A stretch of DNA of 64,000 nt from an uncultured Eggerthella sp. (GTDB lineage Bacteria; Actinomycetota; Coriobacteriia; Coriobacteriales; Eggerthellaceae). Below the pieces are notes generated by a model. It was not told the DNA's origin and made no database searches. It worked only from the letters and a program-made list of their open reading frames with translations. The position numbers and the translations under genes were made by a program. Positions within the stretch are counted from its first letter, which is position 1. Each line of letters begins with the position of its first letter. Location of the stretch: NCBI GenBank assembly GCA_937998355.1, contig CALLDI010000001.1:124001-188000 (forward strand), in the 5' to 3' direction. Below, in pieces: positions 8,214-16,252 of this stretch.

Positions 8214-9491
8214 ATGAACGTTTGGAACAAGTGGAACAGCATCAGTTTGGTGAAGCGGATCTTGGTCGGTCTGGTGATCGGCGCCATCCTCGGCTTCACG
8301 GTGCCAGCAGGTAACGAGGTCATCGCGCTCTTGGGCGATATATTCGTCGGAGCTTTGAAGGCGGTCGCGCCCATCCTCGTCTTCTTCCTCGTCATCAGTG
8401 CGCTCGCGAATGCGCGGAGCGCGGGATCGATGGGAACGGTCGTGATCCTCTATATCGTCAGTACGCTGGTGGCGGCACTCATCGCGGTCTGTGCCAGCTA
8501 CCTCTTCCCGACCGTGGTCCCTGCGGTCGATCCAGCGATCGATCAAGCTTCGCCCGAAGGACTGGGCGAGGTCATCACCACGCTCATCATGAACGTGGTG
8601 TCGAATCCAGTCGGCGCTTTGATGAACGCGAACTATCTGGGTATCCTCGCATGGGGCATCGTGCTCGGTATCGCATTGCGCGCAGCGAGCCAGCATACCA
8701 AGGAAGTGTTCACTGCGGTTTCCGATGCCATCTCCAAAGTGGTCGGTTGGATCATCAGCTTCGCGCCGATCGGCATCCTTGGCTTGGTCTACGTGGCCGT
8801 TTCCGAGAATGGCGCGGATATCTTCATCACATATGGTCATCTCATCTTGGTGTTGGTGGGCTGCATGCTGTTCATCGCACTCGTCACCAATCCGCTCATC
8901 GTGTTCATCGCAACGCGCAAGAATCCTTATCGTCTGGTGCTTCGCTGCTTGAAGGATTCAGGTATCACCGCGTTCTTCACGCGCAGTTCAGCAGCGAACA
9001 TCCCGGTCAACATGGAACTGTGTCGTCGTCTGGGTCTCGAGAAGGATAATTATTCCGTCTCCATTCCGCTCGGTGCGACCATCAACATGGCGGGTGCAGC
9101 GGTCACCATCACGATCATGACCATGTGCGCGGCGGCATCGTTGGGCATGTCGGTCGATCCTGTCATGGCGTTTCTCTTGAGCGTGTTGTCGGCGGTCGCT
9201 GCCTGTGGCGCGTCGGGCGTTGCTGGCGGCTCGCTGCTGCTCATCCCGCTCGCTTGTTCACTGTTCGGTATCGGAAACGATGTCGCGATGCAAATGGTCG
9301 CGATCGGGTTCATCATCGGAGTCGTGCAAGATTCGATGGAGACTGCGATCAACTCATCTTCGGACGTCATCTTCACCGCTACGGCTGAATACCGTGCGAT
9401 GAAGAAGAAAGGCCTCGCCTTCGAAATGGGCAAGGATGCTTCAGGACCCGAGCCGCAGAACGTCGTTGGCTCGACCAACTTCGATGAATGA
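8214..9491 (+). CDS. sstT: Sodium:serine/threonine symporter, SstT type (DAACS family)
   Basis: A polytopic membrane transporter of 425 aa that should import serine and threonine with Na+. The family core is recognisable in the region reading GITAFFTRSSAANIPVNME followed by YSVSIPLGATINMAG, the conserved hairpin and unwound helix of the dicarboxylate/amino-acid:cation symporters, here in the SstT variant. The ATG at 8214 has GAAAGG 9 nt upstream; an in-frame start 96 nt earlier has no ribosome-binding site and would add a non-membrane Arg/Ser tail. The next gene is phosphoglycerate dehydrogenase, so uptake and synthesis of serine sit side by side. Confidence 0.9.
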   Translation: MNVWNKWNSISLVKRILVGLVIGAILGFTVPAGNEVIALLGDIFVGALKAVAPILVFFLVISALANARSAGSMGTVVILYIVSTLVAALIAVCASYLFPTVVPAVDPAIDQASPEGLGEVITTLIMNVVSNPVGALMNANYLGILAWGIVLGIALRAASQHTKEVFTAVSDAISKVVGWIISFAPIGILGLVYVAVSENGADIFITYGHLILVLVGCMLFIALVTNPLIVFIATRKNPYRLVLRCLKDSGITAFFTRSSAANIPVNMELCRRLGLEKDNYSVSIPLGATINMAGAAVTITIMTMCAAASLGMSVDPVMAFLLSVLSAVAACGASGVAGGSLLLIPLACSLFGIGNDVAMQMVAIGFIIGVVQDSMETAINSSSDVIFTATAEYRAMKKKGLAFEMGKDASGPEPQNVVGSTNFDE

Positions 9492-9500
9492 TGACCCGTT

Positions 9501-9517
9501 CGCTCGATAATCGAGCG
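9501..9517 (+). other. Small hairpin between sstT and serA
   Basis: A perfect 7-bp inverted repeat (CGCTCGA, loop TAA, TCGAGCG) lies 10 nt after the sstT stop. It has no U-tract, so it may be a weak terminator or an mRNA 3' stabiliser. Its role is unproven. Confidence 0.3.
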
Positions 9518-9563
9518 CGGTATCGTTGTTCGCGTTTCTAACAAGACCATGAAAGGACACACC

Positions 9564-10727
9564 GTGAACCATATCCATTGCTTGAACAATATCTCTTCTT
9601 GTGGGACCGATCTTCTGAGCGAAGACTATGTTCTTACCGACGCGATCGAAGAGGCAGAAGGCATCCTGGTCCGTAGTGCCGCCATGCATGACATGGAGTT
9701 CTCCGAGAACCTGCTCGCGATCGCGCGCGCAGGTGCAGGTGTGAACAATATTCCGCTCGAGCGCTGTGCGGAAGAGGGTATCGTCGTCTTCAACACGCCA
9801 GGTGCGAACGCGAATGCGGTGAAGGAGCTCGTGCTGTGCGGCATGTTTCTGGGCAGCCGCGGCATCGTGGCAGGCATCGAATGGTGCAAGGAGAATGCGG
9901 ATGACCCGAACATCGCCAAAGCGGCAGAGAGCGCGAAGAAGGCGTTCGCGGGTCACGAGATCAAGGGTAAGAAGCTCGGTGTGATCGGCCTTGGTGCGAT
10001 CGGTGCCGAAGTCGCGAATGCAGCGCTCGGTTTGGGCATGGAGGTGCTCGGTTACGACCCGTTCGTTTCCGTGAACGCAGCTTGGAAGCTCCTGCCTGCG
10101 GTCCAGCATGTGACCGATGTCGAGGATATCTATCGTGAATGCGATTACATCACCATCCATGTTCCTGCTGTGAATGGCACTATCGGCATGATCGATGACG
10201 CTGCTTGCGCGCTCATGAAAGATGGCGTGGTGTTCCTGAATTTCTCGCGCGACACGCTCGTGAATGCTGCTGCTATGACGGCAGCGCTGGCATCCGGTAA
10301 GGTCGGCGTGTACGTGACCGACTTCGCAACGCCCGAGGTTATGAAGATGGAGCATGCGATCGTGCTACCGCATCTGGGCGCTTCGACCGAAGAGGCCGAA
10401 GATAACTGCGCGAAGATGGCGGTCGTCGAGATCATGGACTACATCGATAATGGCAACATCGTCAACTCGGTCAACTATCCGGCGCTCTCGCTCGGTGTTT
10501 GTCCTGCTGATAAGCATCGTATCGCAGTGCTCTACAACTCAGCAGAGCTTGCACTGAGCAAGGTCATCGCTGCGCTCGAGGGCGCGGGTGCGACGTTCGA
10601 CATGGCGAATCAAGAGCGCGATGAACATGGTTATGCGCTCATCAACGTTGCCGAGAATCTTGCCGACGAAGTGCTCGAGCAGATGGCGGAACTTGACGGC
10701 GTCTATCTCGTGCGCCGCGTGAAATAA
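9564..10727 (+). CDS. serA: D-3-phosphoglycerate dehydrogenase with C-terminal ACT domain
   Basis: A 387-aa NAD-dependent 2-hydroxyacid dehydrogenase for the first step of serine synthesis. The substrate domain includes ILVRSAAMHD and RAGAGVNNIPLE. The nucleotide fold has GVIGLGAIGAEVAN, followed by the conserved Arg in NFSRDTLVN and the catalytic His in LPHLGASTEEAE. The last about 75 residues resemble an ACT regulatory domain with predicted feedback control by an amino acid. The chosen GTG start has AAAGGA 6 nt upstream; an ATG 15 nt earlier overlaps that Shine-Dalgarno. The Glu of the catalytic triad sits in a slightly unusual context (DFATPEV), so activity on another 2-hydroxyacid is possible. 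Confidence 0.85.
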   Translation: MNHIHCLNNISSCGTDLLSEDYVLTDAIEEAEGILVRSAAMHDMEFSENLLAIARAGAGVNNIPLERCAEEGIVVFNTPGANANAVKELVLCGMFLGSRGIVAGIEWCKENADDPNIAKAAESAKKAFAGHEIKGKKLGVIGLGAIGAEVANAALGLGMEVLGYDPFVSVNAAWKLLPAVQHVTDVEDIYRECDYITIHVPAVNGTIGMIDDAACALMKDGVVFLNFSRDTLVNAAAMTAALASGKVGVYVTDFATPEVMKMEHAIVLPHLGASTEEAEDNCAKMAVVEIMDYIDNGNIVNSVNYPALSLGVCPADKHRIAVLYNSAELALSKVIAALEGAGATFDMANQERDEHGYALINVAENLADEVLEQMAELDGVYLVRRVK

Positions 10728-10788
10728 ATCAGTGTCATAGAATCAGTCTGTCGCTTCACCCGCCTGGGCGATCTTTGCGTTAGTGTTG

Positions 10789-11268
10789 TTAGCCCTCGAA
10801 GCCTTCGTCGACGATGCGACCTTCGCCGTCTGCGGCAGTCGTGGCAAGTTCGTCGCAGCGTTCGTTTTCCGGATGTCCGGCATGGCCTTTCACCCAATGG
10901 AATGTGACTTCGTGCGGCTTCATCGCGTCGAGCAAGCGTAGCCACAGATCCTTGTTCTTCACGGGCTCTTTCTTGGAGTTCTTCCAGCCACGCTTGAGCC
11001 AGCCTTCCACCCAGTGTTGGTTGAAGGCATCGACCACATATTTCGAGTCGGAATAGACATCGACCTGACATCCATGCTTGAGCGCTTCAAGACCTTGGAT
11101 GACACCGAGCAATTCCATGCGATTGTTCGTCGTGCATTCGTAGCCTTGAGAGAGCTCTTTGGTGTGCAGTGTGCCGCCTGAATCGATGAACGTGAGCACG
11201 GCGCCATATCCGCCGGGACCAGGGTTGCCGCGGGCGGCTCCATCGCTATAGAGGTTCACATGGGTCAT
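10789..11268 (-). CDS. rnhA: Ribonuclease HI
   Basis: A 159-aa type 1 RNase H that cleaves the RNA strand of RNA-DNA hybrids. The acidic catalytic set is visible: Asp9 in YSDGAARGNPGPGGYG, the Glu in NNRMELLGVI, the Asp in VYSDSKYVVDA and the Asp in NERCDELA. The basic substrate-handle region WLKRGWKNSKKEPVKNKDLW is present, as in the E. coli enzyme. It lies 24 nt downstream of engB on the same strand and is probably cotranscribed with it. Confidence 0.95.
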   Translation of the reverse strand: MTHVNLYSDGAARGNPGPGGYGAVLTFIDSGGTLHTKELSQGYECTTNNRMELLGVIQGLEALKHGCQVDVYSDSKYVVDAFNQHWVEGWLKRGWKNSKKEPVKNKDLWLRLLDAMKPHEVTFHWVKGHAGHPENERCDELATTAADGEGRIVDEGFEG

Positions 11269-11292
11269 TCGATCGGCTCTCTTTTCTAGGGT

Positions 11293-11874
11293 CTATCGAC
11301 AAGCTGCCAGGATGGTCTTGCGGAGTTCGTCCATTCCCGTACCTTTTTCAGCAGACGTGATGATGATGGGCACATCGGTGCCTACATCGAGCTGCTTGCG
11401 CAATGCGGCTACCTGTTTGGTTATTTGGTTGTTGCTCAGCTTGTCGGCTTTAGTGAGCGCGATCGCGAAGGGGAGTTCGCATGCTTTCAGGAATTCGATC
11501 ATCTGCTCGTCGAGCTTAGTAGCGGGATGACGAATGTCGATGAGCGATACGACCAGCGCATAGAAACGATACTGATCGAAATAACCGTTGATCATCTCTG
11601 ACCAGCGGCCGAGCTCTGATTTCGCGACCTTCGCGTACCCATAGCCAGGAAGGTCGACCAGGTCGATCGAGTCATTGCCGAAGAAGTTGATCGTACTCGT
11701 CTTTCCTGGCATGGAAGAGACGCGCGCGAGCTGTTTGCGATTCAGGAGCTTGTTGATGAGCGAGGATTTTCCAACGTTCGAGCGACCCACGAAGGATACT
11801 TCGGGGAGCTTCGAAGGAGGGATCTGCGCTGAGGTGCCATAAGCGCCTTTGAAGTCTATGTTGTTGAGATCCAT
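11293..11874 (-). CDS. engB: EngB/YsxC/YihA-type ribosome-assembly GTPase
   Basis: A 193-aa GTPase of the TrmE-Era-EngA-YihA superfamily, needed for large-subunit ribosome assembly in other bacteria. G1 is GRSNVGKSS (30-38), the G2 Thr lies in MPGKTSTINFF, G3 is DLPGYGYA (74-81), G4 is TKADKLS, and G5 lies near ITSAEKGTG. The family-specific DLPGYGYAK signature is intact. Its ATG follows a GAGG element 3 nt upstream. It leads a two-gene unit with rnhA. Confidence 0.95.
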   Translation of the reverse strand: MDLNNIDFKGAYGTSAQIPPSKLPEVSFVGRSNVGKSSLINKLLNRKQLARVSSMPGKTSTINFFGNDSIDLVDLPGYGYAKVAKSELGRWSEMINGYFDQYRFYALVVSLIDIRHPATKLDEQMIEFLKACELPFAIALTKADKLSNNQITKQVAALRKQLDVGTDVPIIITSAEKGTGMDELRKTILAACR

Positions 11875-11936
11875 ATGCCTCGTTCGTCGCGTGTGTTGCG
11901 TAGCAACTTAATTACAGTTCATGGTGTGATCGAAAA

Positions 11937-11966
11937 ATCATACTACCGTTAAACTATAAACAAGAA
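11937..11966 (-). promoter_or_regulatory. Candidate promoter for engB-rnhA
   Basis: On the minus strand TTCTTG (11966-11961) and TATGAT (11942-11937) are 18 bp apart, with the -10 box about 60 nt before the engB start. The surrounding gap is AT-rich relative to the neighbouring genes. Confidence 0.35.
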
Positions 11967-12016
11967 CTCTTAAAGCGCAATGCTGGCTCGTTCGTCTTGT
12001 CTTCGTACGAGCGCAG

Positions 12017-12871
12017 ATGGGCGAAAAGGTGGCGACCAGGGAAACCATGGAAACGTTGATGAAACATCTCGCAGATTTCGTTACGCAGATAACGGATGCG
12101 AACCTGCTCGGGCGCATCGTCATAGCGGCAGCGGTCGTCTTCGTCGTTGCGATCATCTGTCATATCTTGGTCAAGGCCATTCAGCGTTTGCTCGCGCTCG
12201 AGAGCGTCTCGCTCTCTCAAACCTCCATCGTGGTGAACATCGTGCGTATCGTCGTGTGGGGCATCGCATTGTGCTTCATCGCTGACGTTTGCTTCGATGT
12301 CAACATGACCGCGGTCATCGCCGCTCTTGGTGTTGGCGGTATCGCCATCTCGCTCGGCTTTCAAAATACGCTCTCGAATCTGTTCGGCGGTATCCAGATT
12401 ACACTCACGCATGTCATCAAGCCAGGTGATAACGTACAGGTGGGAAGCAATCAGGGCGTCGTGCAAGACATCAACTGGAGCTACACCACGATCCATAACC
12501 TCAGCAATGAGACGGTCATCATTCCGAATTCGGTCATGGCCAGCAATGCGGTCACGCACCTGCCTCCGGTCGAGCAGGTCACGGTTCCCATCGTGGTCAT
12601 GAAGGACTTGAGCGATCTTGATAGCCTCGCAGCTGACATCGAGAAGACTGCGCTCAAAGCTGCAGAGAGTTGTGCGAAAGTGACCAAGAAGCCGGTCGTC
12701 TCATTCAATAAGGTGACGAATTATGGCTTGTACGGTTCGATCGTTCTGAAGATAGAAGATGGCTCGAAAGCGAGCACGGTTTCAGATGCTATCACGCGCG
12801 CGGTCGCTCCGCTCGTTCAGGACGATCGCATCAAGCGGTTCGAAACGTCGGCGCCAAGCAAGGATGCTTGA
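12017..12871 (+). CDS. mscS: Small-conductance mechanosensitive channel, MscS family
   Basis: A 284-aa membrane protein that should open under membrane tension to release osmolytes. Three membrane helices (about 35-60, 74-93, 98-125) end in the pore-lining TM3 with its Gly/Ala pattern (IAALGVGGIAISLGFQ), followed by the beta domain signature LSNLFGGIQI and FKPGDNV-like text (VIKPGDNVQVG), then INWSYTTIHNLSNETVIIPNS. The C-terminal alpha/beta domain is complete. The start is uncertain: the ATG at 12047 has an AGGGA element nearby, whereas the upstream ATG at 12017 lacks a clear Shine-Dalgarno. Confidence 0.9.
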   Translation: MGEKVATRETMETLMKHLADFVTQITDANLLGRIVIAAAVVFVVAIICHILVKAIQRLLALESVSLSQTSIVVNIVRIVVWGIALCFIADVCFDVNMTAVIAALGVGGIAISLGFQNTLSNLFGGIQITLTHVIKPGDNVQVGSNQGVVQDINWSYTTIHNLSNETVIIPNSVMASNAVTHLPPVEQVTVPIVVMKDLSDLDSLAADIEKTALKAAESCAKVTKKPVVSFNKVTNYGLYGSIVLKIEDGSKASTVSDAITRAVAPLVQDDRIKRFETSAPSKDA

Positions 12872-12934
12872 TCCTCGACTTCGAAGCCGCATGTTCTTTC
12901 AGGGCGCGTTCTCTTAAAGCCCTGCCAATCGGAA

Positions 12935-12978
12935 CTGCATGAGAGCCGTTCGGTTTTGTGATTTCATGCAGGTTTTTT
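12935..12978 (+). terminator. Terminator downstream of mscS
   Basis: An 8-bp stem (CTGCATGA at 12935-12942 with TCATGCAG at 12964-12971) is followed by GTTTTTT. The loop is large and contains a smaller CCG/CGG hairpin. Confidence 0.55.
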
Positions 12979-13004
12979 CCAAGCGGGCATTAACTTGGTA
13001 TCAT
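12976..13004 (+). promoter_or_regulatory. Candidate promoter for the DUF4012 gene
   Basis: TTTCCA (12976-12981) and TATCAT (12999-13004) are 17 bp apart, overlapping the T-run of the preceding terminator. Initiation would fall about 55 nt before the GTG start of the next gene. Confidence 0.35.
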
Positions 13005-13066
13005 TTCTACCAATGCGTGGAGTCTTTTCGGCGCATCATGTCAACGAGATACCAAGGAGAAAGAGC

Positions 13067-15058
13067 GTGGCGAGATTCGCGAACAACGGCTCACAAGGCA
13101 GGCATGGAAGGCATGCAGGTCCTGAAGAGCAAAGTCCGTTTTTCCAGGCTGAACAGGAATCCTCCTTCGATCCTTACAAGAATGCGAACAGGCCTGGCGA
13201 AGGCCCCATCCCCTATGCGAACCGACAGGAAGAAGTGGCTCGCCTGCGTCGAAAGAAGAAGCGTCACGGCAATGCTCCGAAGATCATCGCCGCGGTGGTC
13301 ATCGTCGTTGTTCTAGTGCTCGGTGCGTCGGGTGCGGCATTCGCTATGAGCGCCATGGATGCGAAAGATGATGCGCAAACGCTCATGACCCAGGCTAAAG
13401 AATTGAAGAAGCAGGTCGTTGGTGGCGATATGGCTGGCGCGAAAGAAACAGCCAACAAGATGTCCGATACGACGACGAAGTTGCACGACACCACTTCTGG
13501 TCCGTTGTGGTCGGCAGCTACCCTCATCCCTGTGGTGGGTAGCGATATTCAGACGGTCCGTACCGTTTCTGACGCGGCCGAAGTGCTCGTTGATGACGTG
13601 CTCGTTCCTGCGATGGATGTCATTCCTTCGAATGGGCTCGCCGGGCTCATGGGAAGCGATGGCGCGATCAACGTGCAGGTGATCGACGATCTGCTGAATG
13701 TGGTTTCAGGATCTTCGCCTACCATCACGGAATATGCTGAAAAGCTCAACGGTGCGCCAGAGCCTGCTATCGGTCAGCTGAAAGAGCCGATCCAGCAAGT
13801 GAAAGATATGATGGCGATGCTCGGCCCTATCGCTGGATATGCGACCGAGCTCAAGGATACGCTTCCGGCTATGCTGGGTGCTGATGGTGCGCGCAATTAC
13901 CTGATCATCGCCTGTTCGAGTGCCGAGATGCGCTCTTCGGTCGGTTTTGCTGGTTCGTTCGGTATCATGACCGTAGACAACGGCAAGATCAGCCTCGGCG
14001 ATTTCATCGGCTATGAACAGAACCTGCGTCTGGAGAATTCGGTCCCGGCGGCAACTGATGAGGACATTCGTCTCTTCCGTTGGGAATCATCGATCGACTC
14101 TCGCGACGTTACGCAGATCATCGATTTCGAGCGTGTAGGCGAGATCGAGTCGCAGATCTGGGAAACCAATGGTCACGGCAAGGTCGATGGCGTCATCGCG
14201 ATGGATACGATGGTATTGCAGCGCATGCTCGAGCTGACTGGCACGAAGGTGACCACGCCTGGTGGCGATGTTCTTGACGGTAGCAATACTTCGGACTTCT
14301 TGCTCAATGGAGTATATAAGAAGTATCCAAAAGGATCTGATCAGGATCTGGTCTTTGCACTCGTTGCTGATACTGCTGCAAAGGGCGTGTTCGGCAATAT
14401 CGGCAAGGTGAACATCGCGAAGCTCGCTGGCGTTCTGAAGACTTCGGTCGACGAAGGCCGCATCTCCATCTACATGGCTAACGATAATGAAGAGGCGATG
14501 CTCGAAGACTTCGGTCTTGCTGGTACGGTATCGAGTGATGCCAAAGTTCCTGAGACGGGCGTCTATATGTCAGCCTGTTATGGCGGCAAGATGTTCTACT
14601 ATCTTGCTTCCGATATCGATGTGGGCGATGGCGTCAAGAATGCCGATGGGTCGGTCACGTACGACATGAAGGTGACCTTCAAAGACAGTCTTGATGCTGC
14701 TGAACTCGCAACGCTCACGAGCTACATCACGAATGGCGCGGGCTTCAATGGTAATCTTCATTTCTTCGTTTATCTGCTGGCACCAACAGGTGGCAAGATC
14801 ACTGACATGAAGACCGAAGGCATCTTCTACGGCGCTGATGAGTACCCGATCCCGGCGTTTGCGATCACGGCGGGTGGCAATGACGACATGAATGAAACGA
14901 CGTATCAGGGCAATGATCTTTGGTATGGATGGACAGAGGTGCCGATGGGTGGCACTACCGTCATCACGTACAAAGTGACCACATCGCCTGAGGCGGAGAC
15001 CGATCTGATCGTGCGCACGACACCGCTCTCTGGCGATACGCCGATCGAGTATCAGTAA
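13067..15058 (+). CDS. DUF4012-domain membrane protein
   Basis: A 663-aa protein of unknown function. A polar, Gln/Asn/Arg-rich N-terminal tail (about 1-68) ends in a basic RRKKKRHG patch, then one membrane helix (about 72-95), then a large extracytoplasmic domain. The DUF4012 hallmark is visible in ARNYLIIACSSAEMRSSVGF, with the following GSFGIMTVDNGKISL. The helical stretch after the membrane segment (about 97-290) looks coiled. The GTG start has AAGGAG 7 nt upstream; an in-frame GTG at 12995 lacks such a site and overlaps the likely promoter. It stands alone between mscS and a usp gene. Family members occur in Gram-positive envelopes, sometimes near polysaccharide genes, but nothing here fixes a function. 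Confidence 0.85.
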   Translation: MARFANNGSQGRHGRHAGPEEQSPFFQAEQESSFDPYKNANRPGEGPIPYANRQEEVARLRRKKKRHGNAPKIIAAVVIVVVLVLGASGAAFAMSAMDAKDDAQTLMTQAKELKKQVVGGDMAGAKETANKMSDTTTKLHDTTSGPLWSAATLIPVVGSDIQTVRTVSDAAEVLVDDVLVPAMDVIPSNGLAGLMGSDGAINVQVIDDLLNVVSGSSPTITEYAEKLNGAPEPAIGQLKEPIQQVKDMMAMLGPIAGYATELKDTLPAMLGADGARNYLIIACSSAEMRSSVGFAGSFGIMTVDNGKISLGDFIGYEQNLRLENSVPAATDEDIRLFRWESSIDSRDVTQIIDFERVGEIESQIWETNGHGKVDGVIAMDTMVLQRMLELTGTKVTTPGGDVLDGSNTSDFLLNGVYKKYPKGSDQDLVFALVADTAAKGVFGNIGKVNIAKLAGVLKTSVDEGRISIYMANDNEEAMLEDFGLAGTVSSDAKVPETGVYMSACYGGKMFYYLASDIDVGDGVKNADGSVTYDMKVTFKDSLDAAELATLTSYITNGAGFNGNLHFFVYLLAPTGGKITDMKTEGIFYGADEYPIPAFAITAGGNDDMNETTYQGNDLWYGWTEVPMGGTTVITYKVTTSPEAETDLIVRTTPLSGDTPIEYQ

Positions 15059-15103
15059 AAAAGACAGTCCGGTGCGATCCGGACGTTCTTAGTCGTTCGA
15101 ACT

Positions 15104-15133
15104 AAAAAAGGCTCGGAATCTCCGAGCCTTTTT
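15104..15133. terminator. Bidirectional terminator between DUF4012 gene and usp
   Basis: A 10-bp stem (15108-15117 with 15121-15130, loop ATC) is flanked by an A-run on the left and a T-run on the right, so it can serve both convergent genes. A second 6-bp hairpin (GTCCGG/CCGGAC, 15067-15084) lies just upstream. Confidence 0.85.
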
Positions 15134-15155
15134 CAATGCGCGTATGTTCGCGGTA

Positions 15156-15638
15156 CTACTTGATGGTCATGACAGGCAGGTCGACCTTGTGGAGGACCGC
15201 CTTCGTGACACTGCCGACGAACTGGCGAATGCCGCCAAGACCGCGGCGGCCCATGACGATAAGGTCGCACTTCTTGCGCTTCGCATAATCTTCGATGCCT
15301 TCGACCGCAGATGGACGAATGATGGTATCGCAGGTGATGCGGGAAGGATCGATATCGGAAAGGATCTCCGAAGCGGCCTGAACCATCGCGCGGTGGGCAG
15401 CTTTCTGTTCCTGGTCGAACATGTCTTCATACATCTCGTAACCGAGCAAGTTGTACTGTTCGTCTTCGCTGGGCGGATCGGGATTGAAATCGGTTGCATC
15501 GAGGGCAACATAGGTGACGCTGATCACATGCACATGCGCTTCGGGGTTGCTGCGCAGAAAATCGCCTGCTACGTCGAGTGCGCGGTCTGCATGCACGGAC
15601 CCATCGTAGGGTACGAGTATGTTCGTGAATCTCATCAT
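15156..15638 (-). CDS. Universal stress protein (UspA family)
   Basis: A 160-aa single-domain USP. It opens with FTNILVPYDGSVHADRAL and carries the nucleotide-binding style loop near the end, VMGRRGLGGIRQFVGSVTKAVL, matching the G-x2-G-x9-G-(S/T) motif of ATP-binding members. Two adjacent in-frame ATGs are possible starts; GAGGGGG lies upstream of both. It is convergent with the DUF4012 gene. A second USP at 32.7 kb shares the same architecture. The biological role is not indicated by neighbours. Confidence 0.9.
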   Translation of the reverse strand: MMRFTNILVPYDGSVHADRALDVAGDFLRSNPEAHVHVISVTYVALDATDFNPDPPSEDEQYNLLGYEMYEDMFDQEQKAAHRAMVQAASEILSDIDPSRITCDTIIRPSAVEGIEDYAKRKKCDLIVMGRRGLGGIRQFVGSVTKAVLHKVDLPVMTIK

Positions 15639-15945
15639 GGCTAGTTCCCCCTCAATTACAGATGGCCGAGCGAATGGATAATGAAAAGCATGGCGCTCAG
15701 CTCCTTCTCTATTCTAATGGAAAGACCCTGCAATATTGATAGCTTTTTACCATGAAGCGCAGGTGAAACCATTTTGACAACCTTCTTGTGCGGGCGCATG
15801 AACGAATGGTATCCGCCGAGGTGGATTCTGTCTGCGAATGACTCTTACGCTCACGGCTTGGTGAGCATGATTTGTTATGATAATCACTTGTGAATGAAAG
15901 GCCTTGAGAACGCTTCGATTCCTTACGGAGCAGCGAAGGATCGCT
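15639..15945. other. Intergenic region upstream of usp and gatC
   Basis: This 307-bp divergent gap contains no coding frame with a ribosome-binding site. A TATGATAAT element at 15876-15884 is the best -10 candidate for gatCAB, although no matching -35 box stands 16-18 bp before it. An isolated TTGACA at 15774-15779 has no convincing -10 partner. No riboswitch was recognised. Confidence 0.4.
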
Positions 15946-16251
15946 ATGGCAGAACATGTTACCGAAAAAGATGTGCGCGGCATCGCTACGTACACGCGCA
16001 TCGGCATGACCGATGAAGAAGTCGCCGCGATGACGGTCGACTTGAACAACATCATCGACAGTTTGAAACCCATCACAGAATATGACCTTGAAGGGGTCGA
16101 GCCTACGTTCCATCCCATCGGAGACCTGGTGAACGTGATGCGCGCGGATAGCGAGCGTCCCAGTTTCTCGCAAGAGACGGCGCTCGAGAACGCACCGAAG
16201 CAGGAAGACGGAAGCTTCCTCATTCCAGCTATCTTAGGCGGGGGTGAGTAG
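15946..16251 (+). CDS. gatC: Asp-tRNA(Asn)/Glu-tRNA(Gln) amidotransferase subunit C
   Basis: A 101-aa small subunit that wraps around GatA and stabilises the GatCAB complex. The family pattern appears as VRGIATYTRIGMTDEEVAAMTVDL near the N-terminus and LEGVEPTFHP in the middle. ATG 15946 has AAGGA 5 nt upstream. It is the first gene of gatCAB and its stop is one base before the gatA ATG. A GatCAB operon implies that Gln-tRNA and/or Asn-tRNA is made by transamidation. Confidence 0.93.
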   Translation: MAEHVTEKDVRGIATYTRIGMTDEEVAAMTVDLNNIIDSLKPITEYDLEGVEPTFHPIGDLVNVMRADSERPSFSQETALENAPKQEDGSFLIPAILGGGE

Positions 16252-16252
16252 C

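Noticed and set aside
9441..10355. 304-codon minus-strand frame opposite serA
   Set aside because: Antisense to a dehydrogenase with clear motifs; His/Arg-rich shadow translation.
15774..15779. Perfect TTGACA as a gatCAB promoter
   Set aside because: No acceptable -10 hexamer lies 16-18 bp downstream; the site is isolated.
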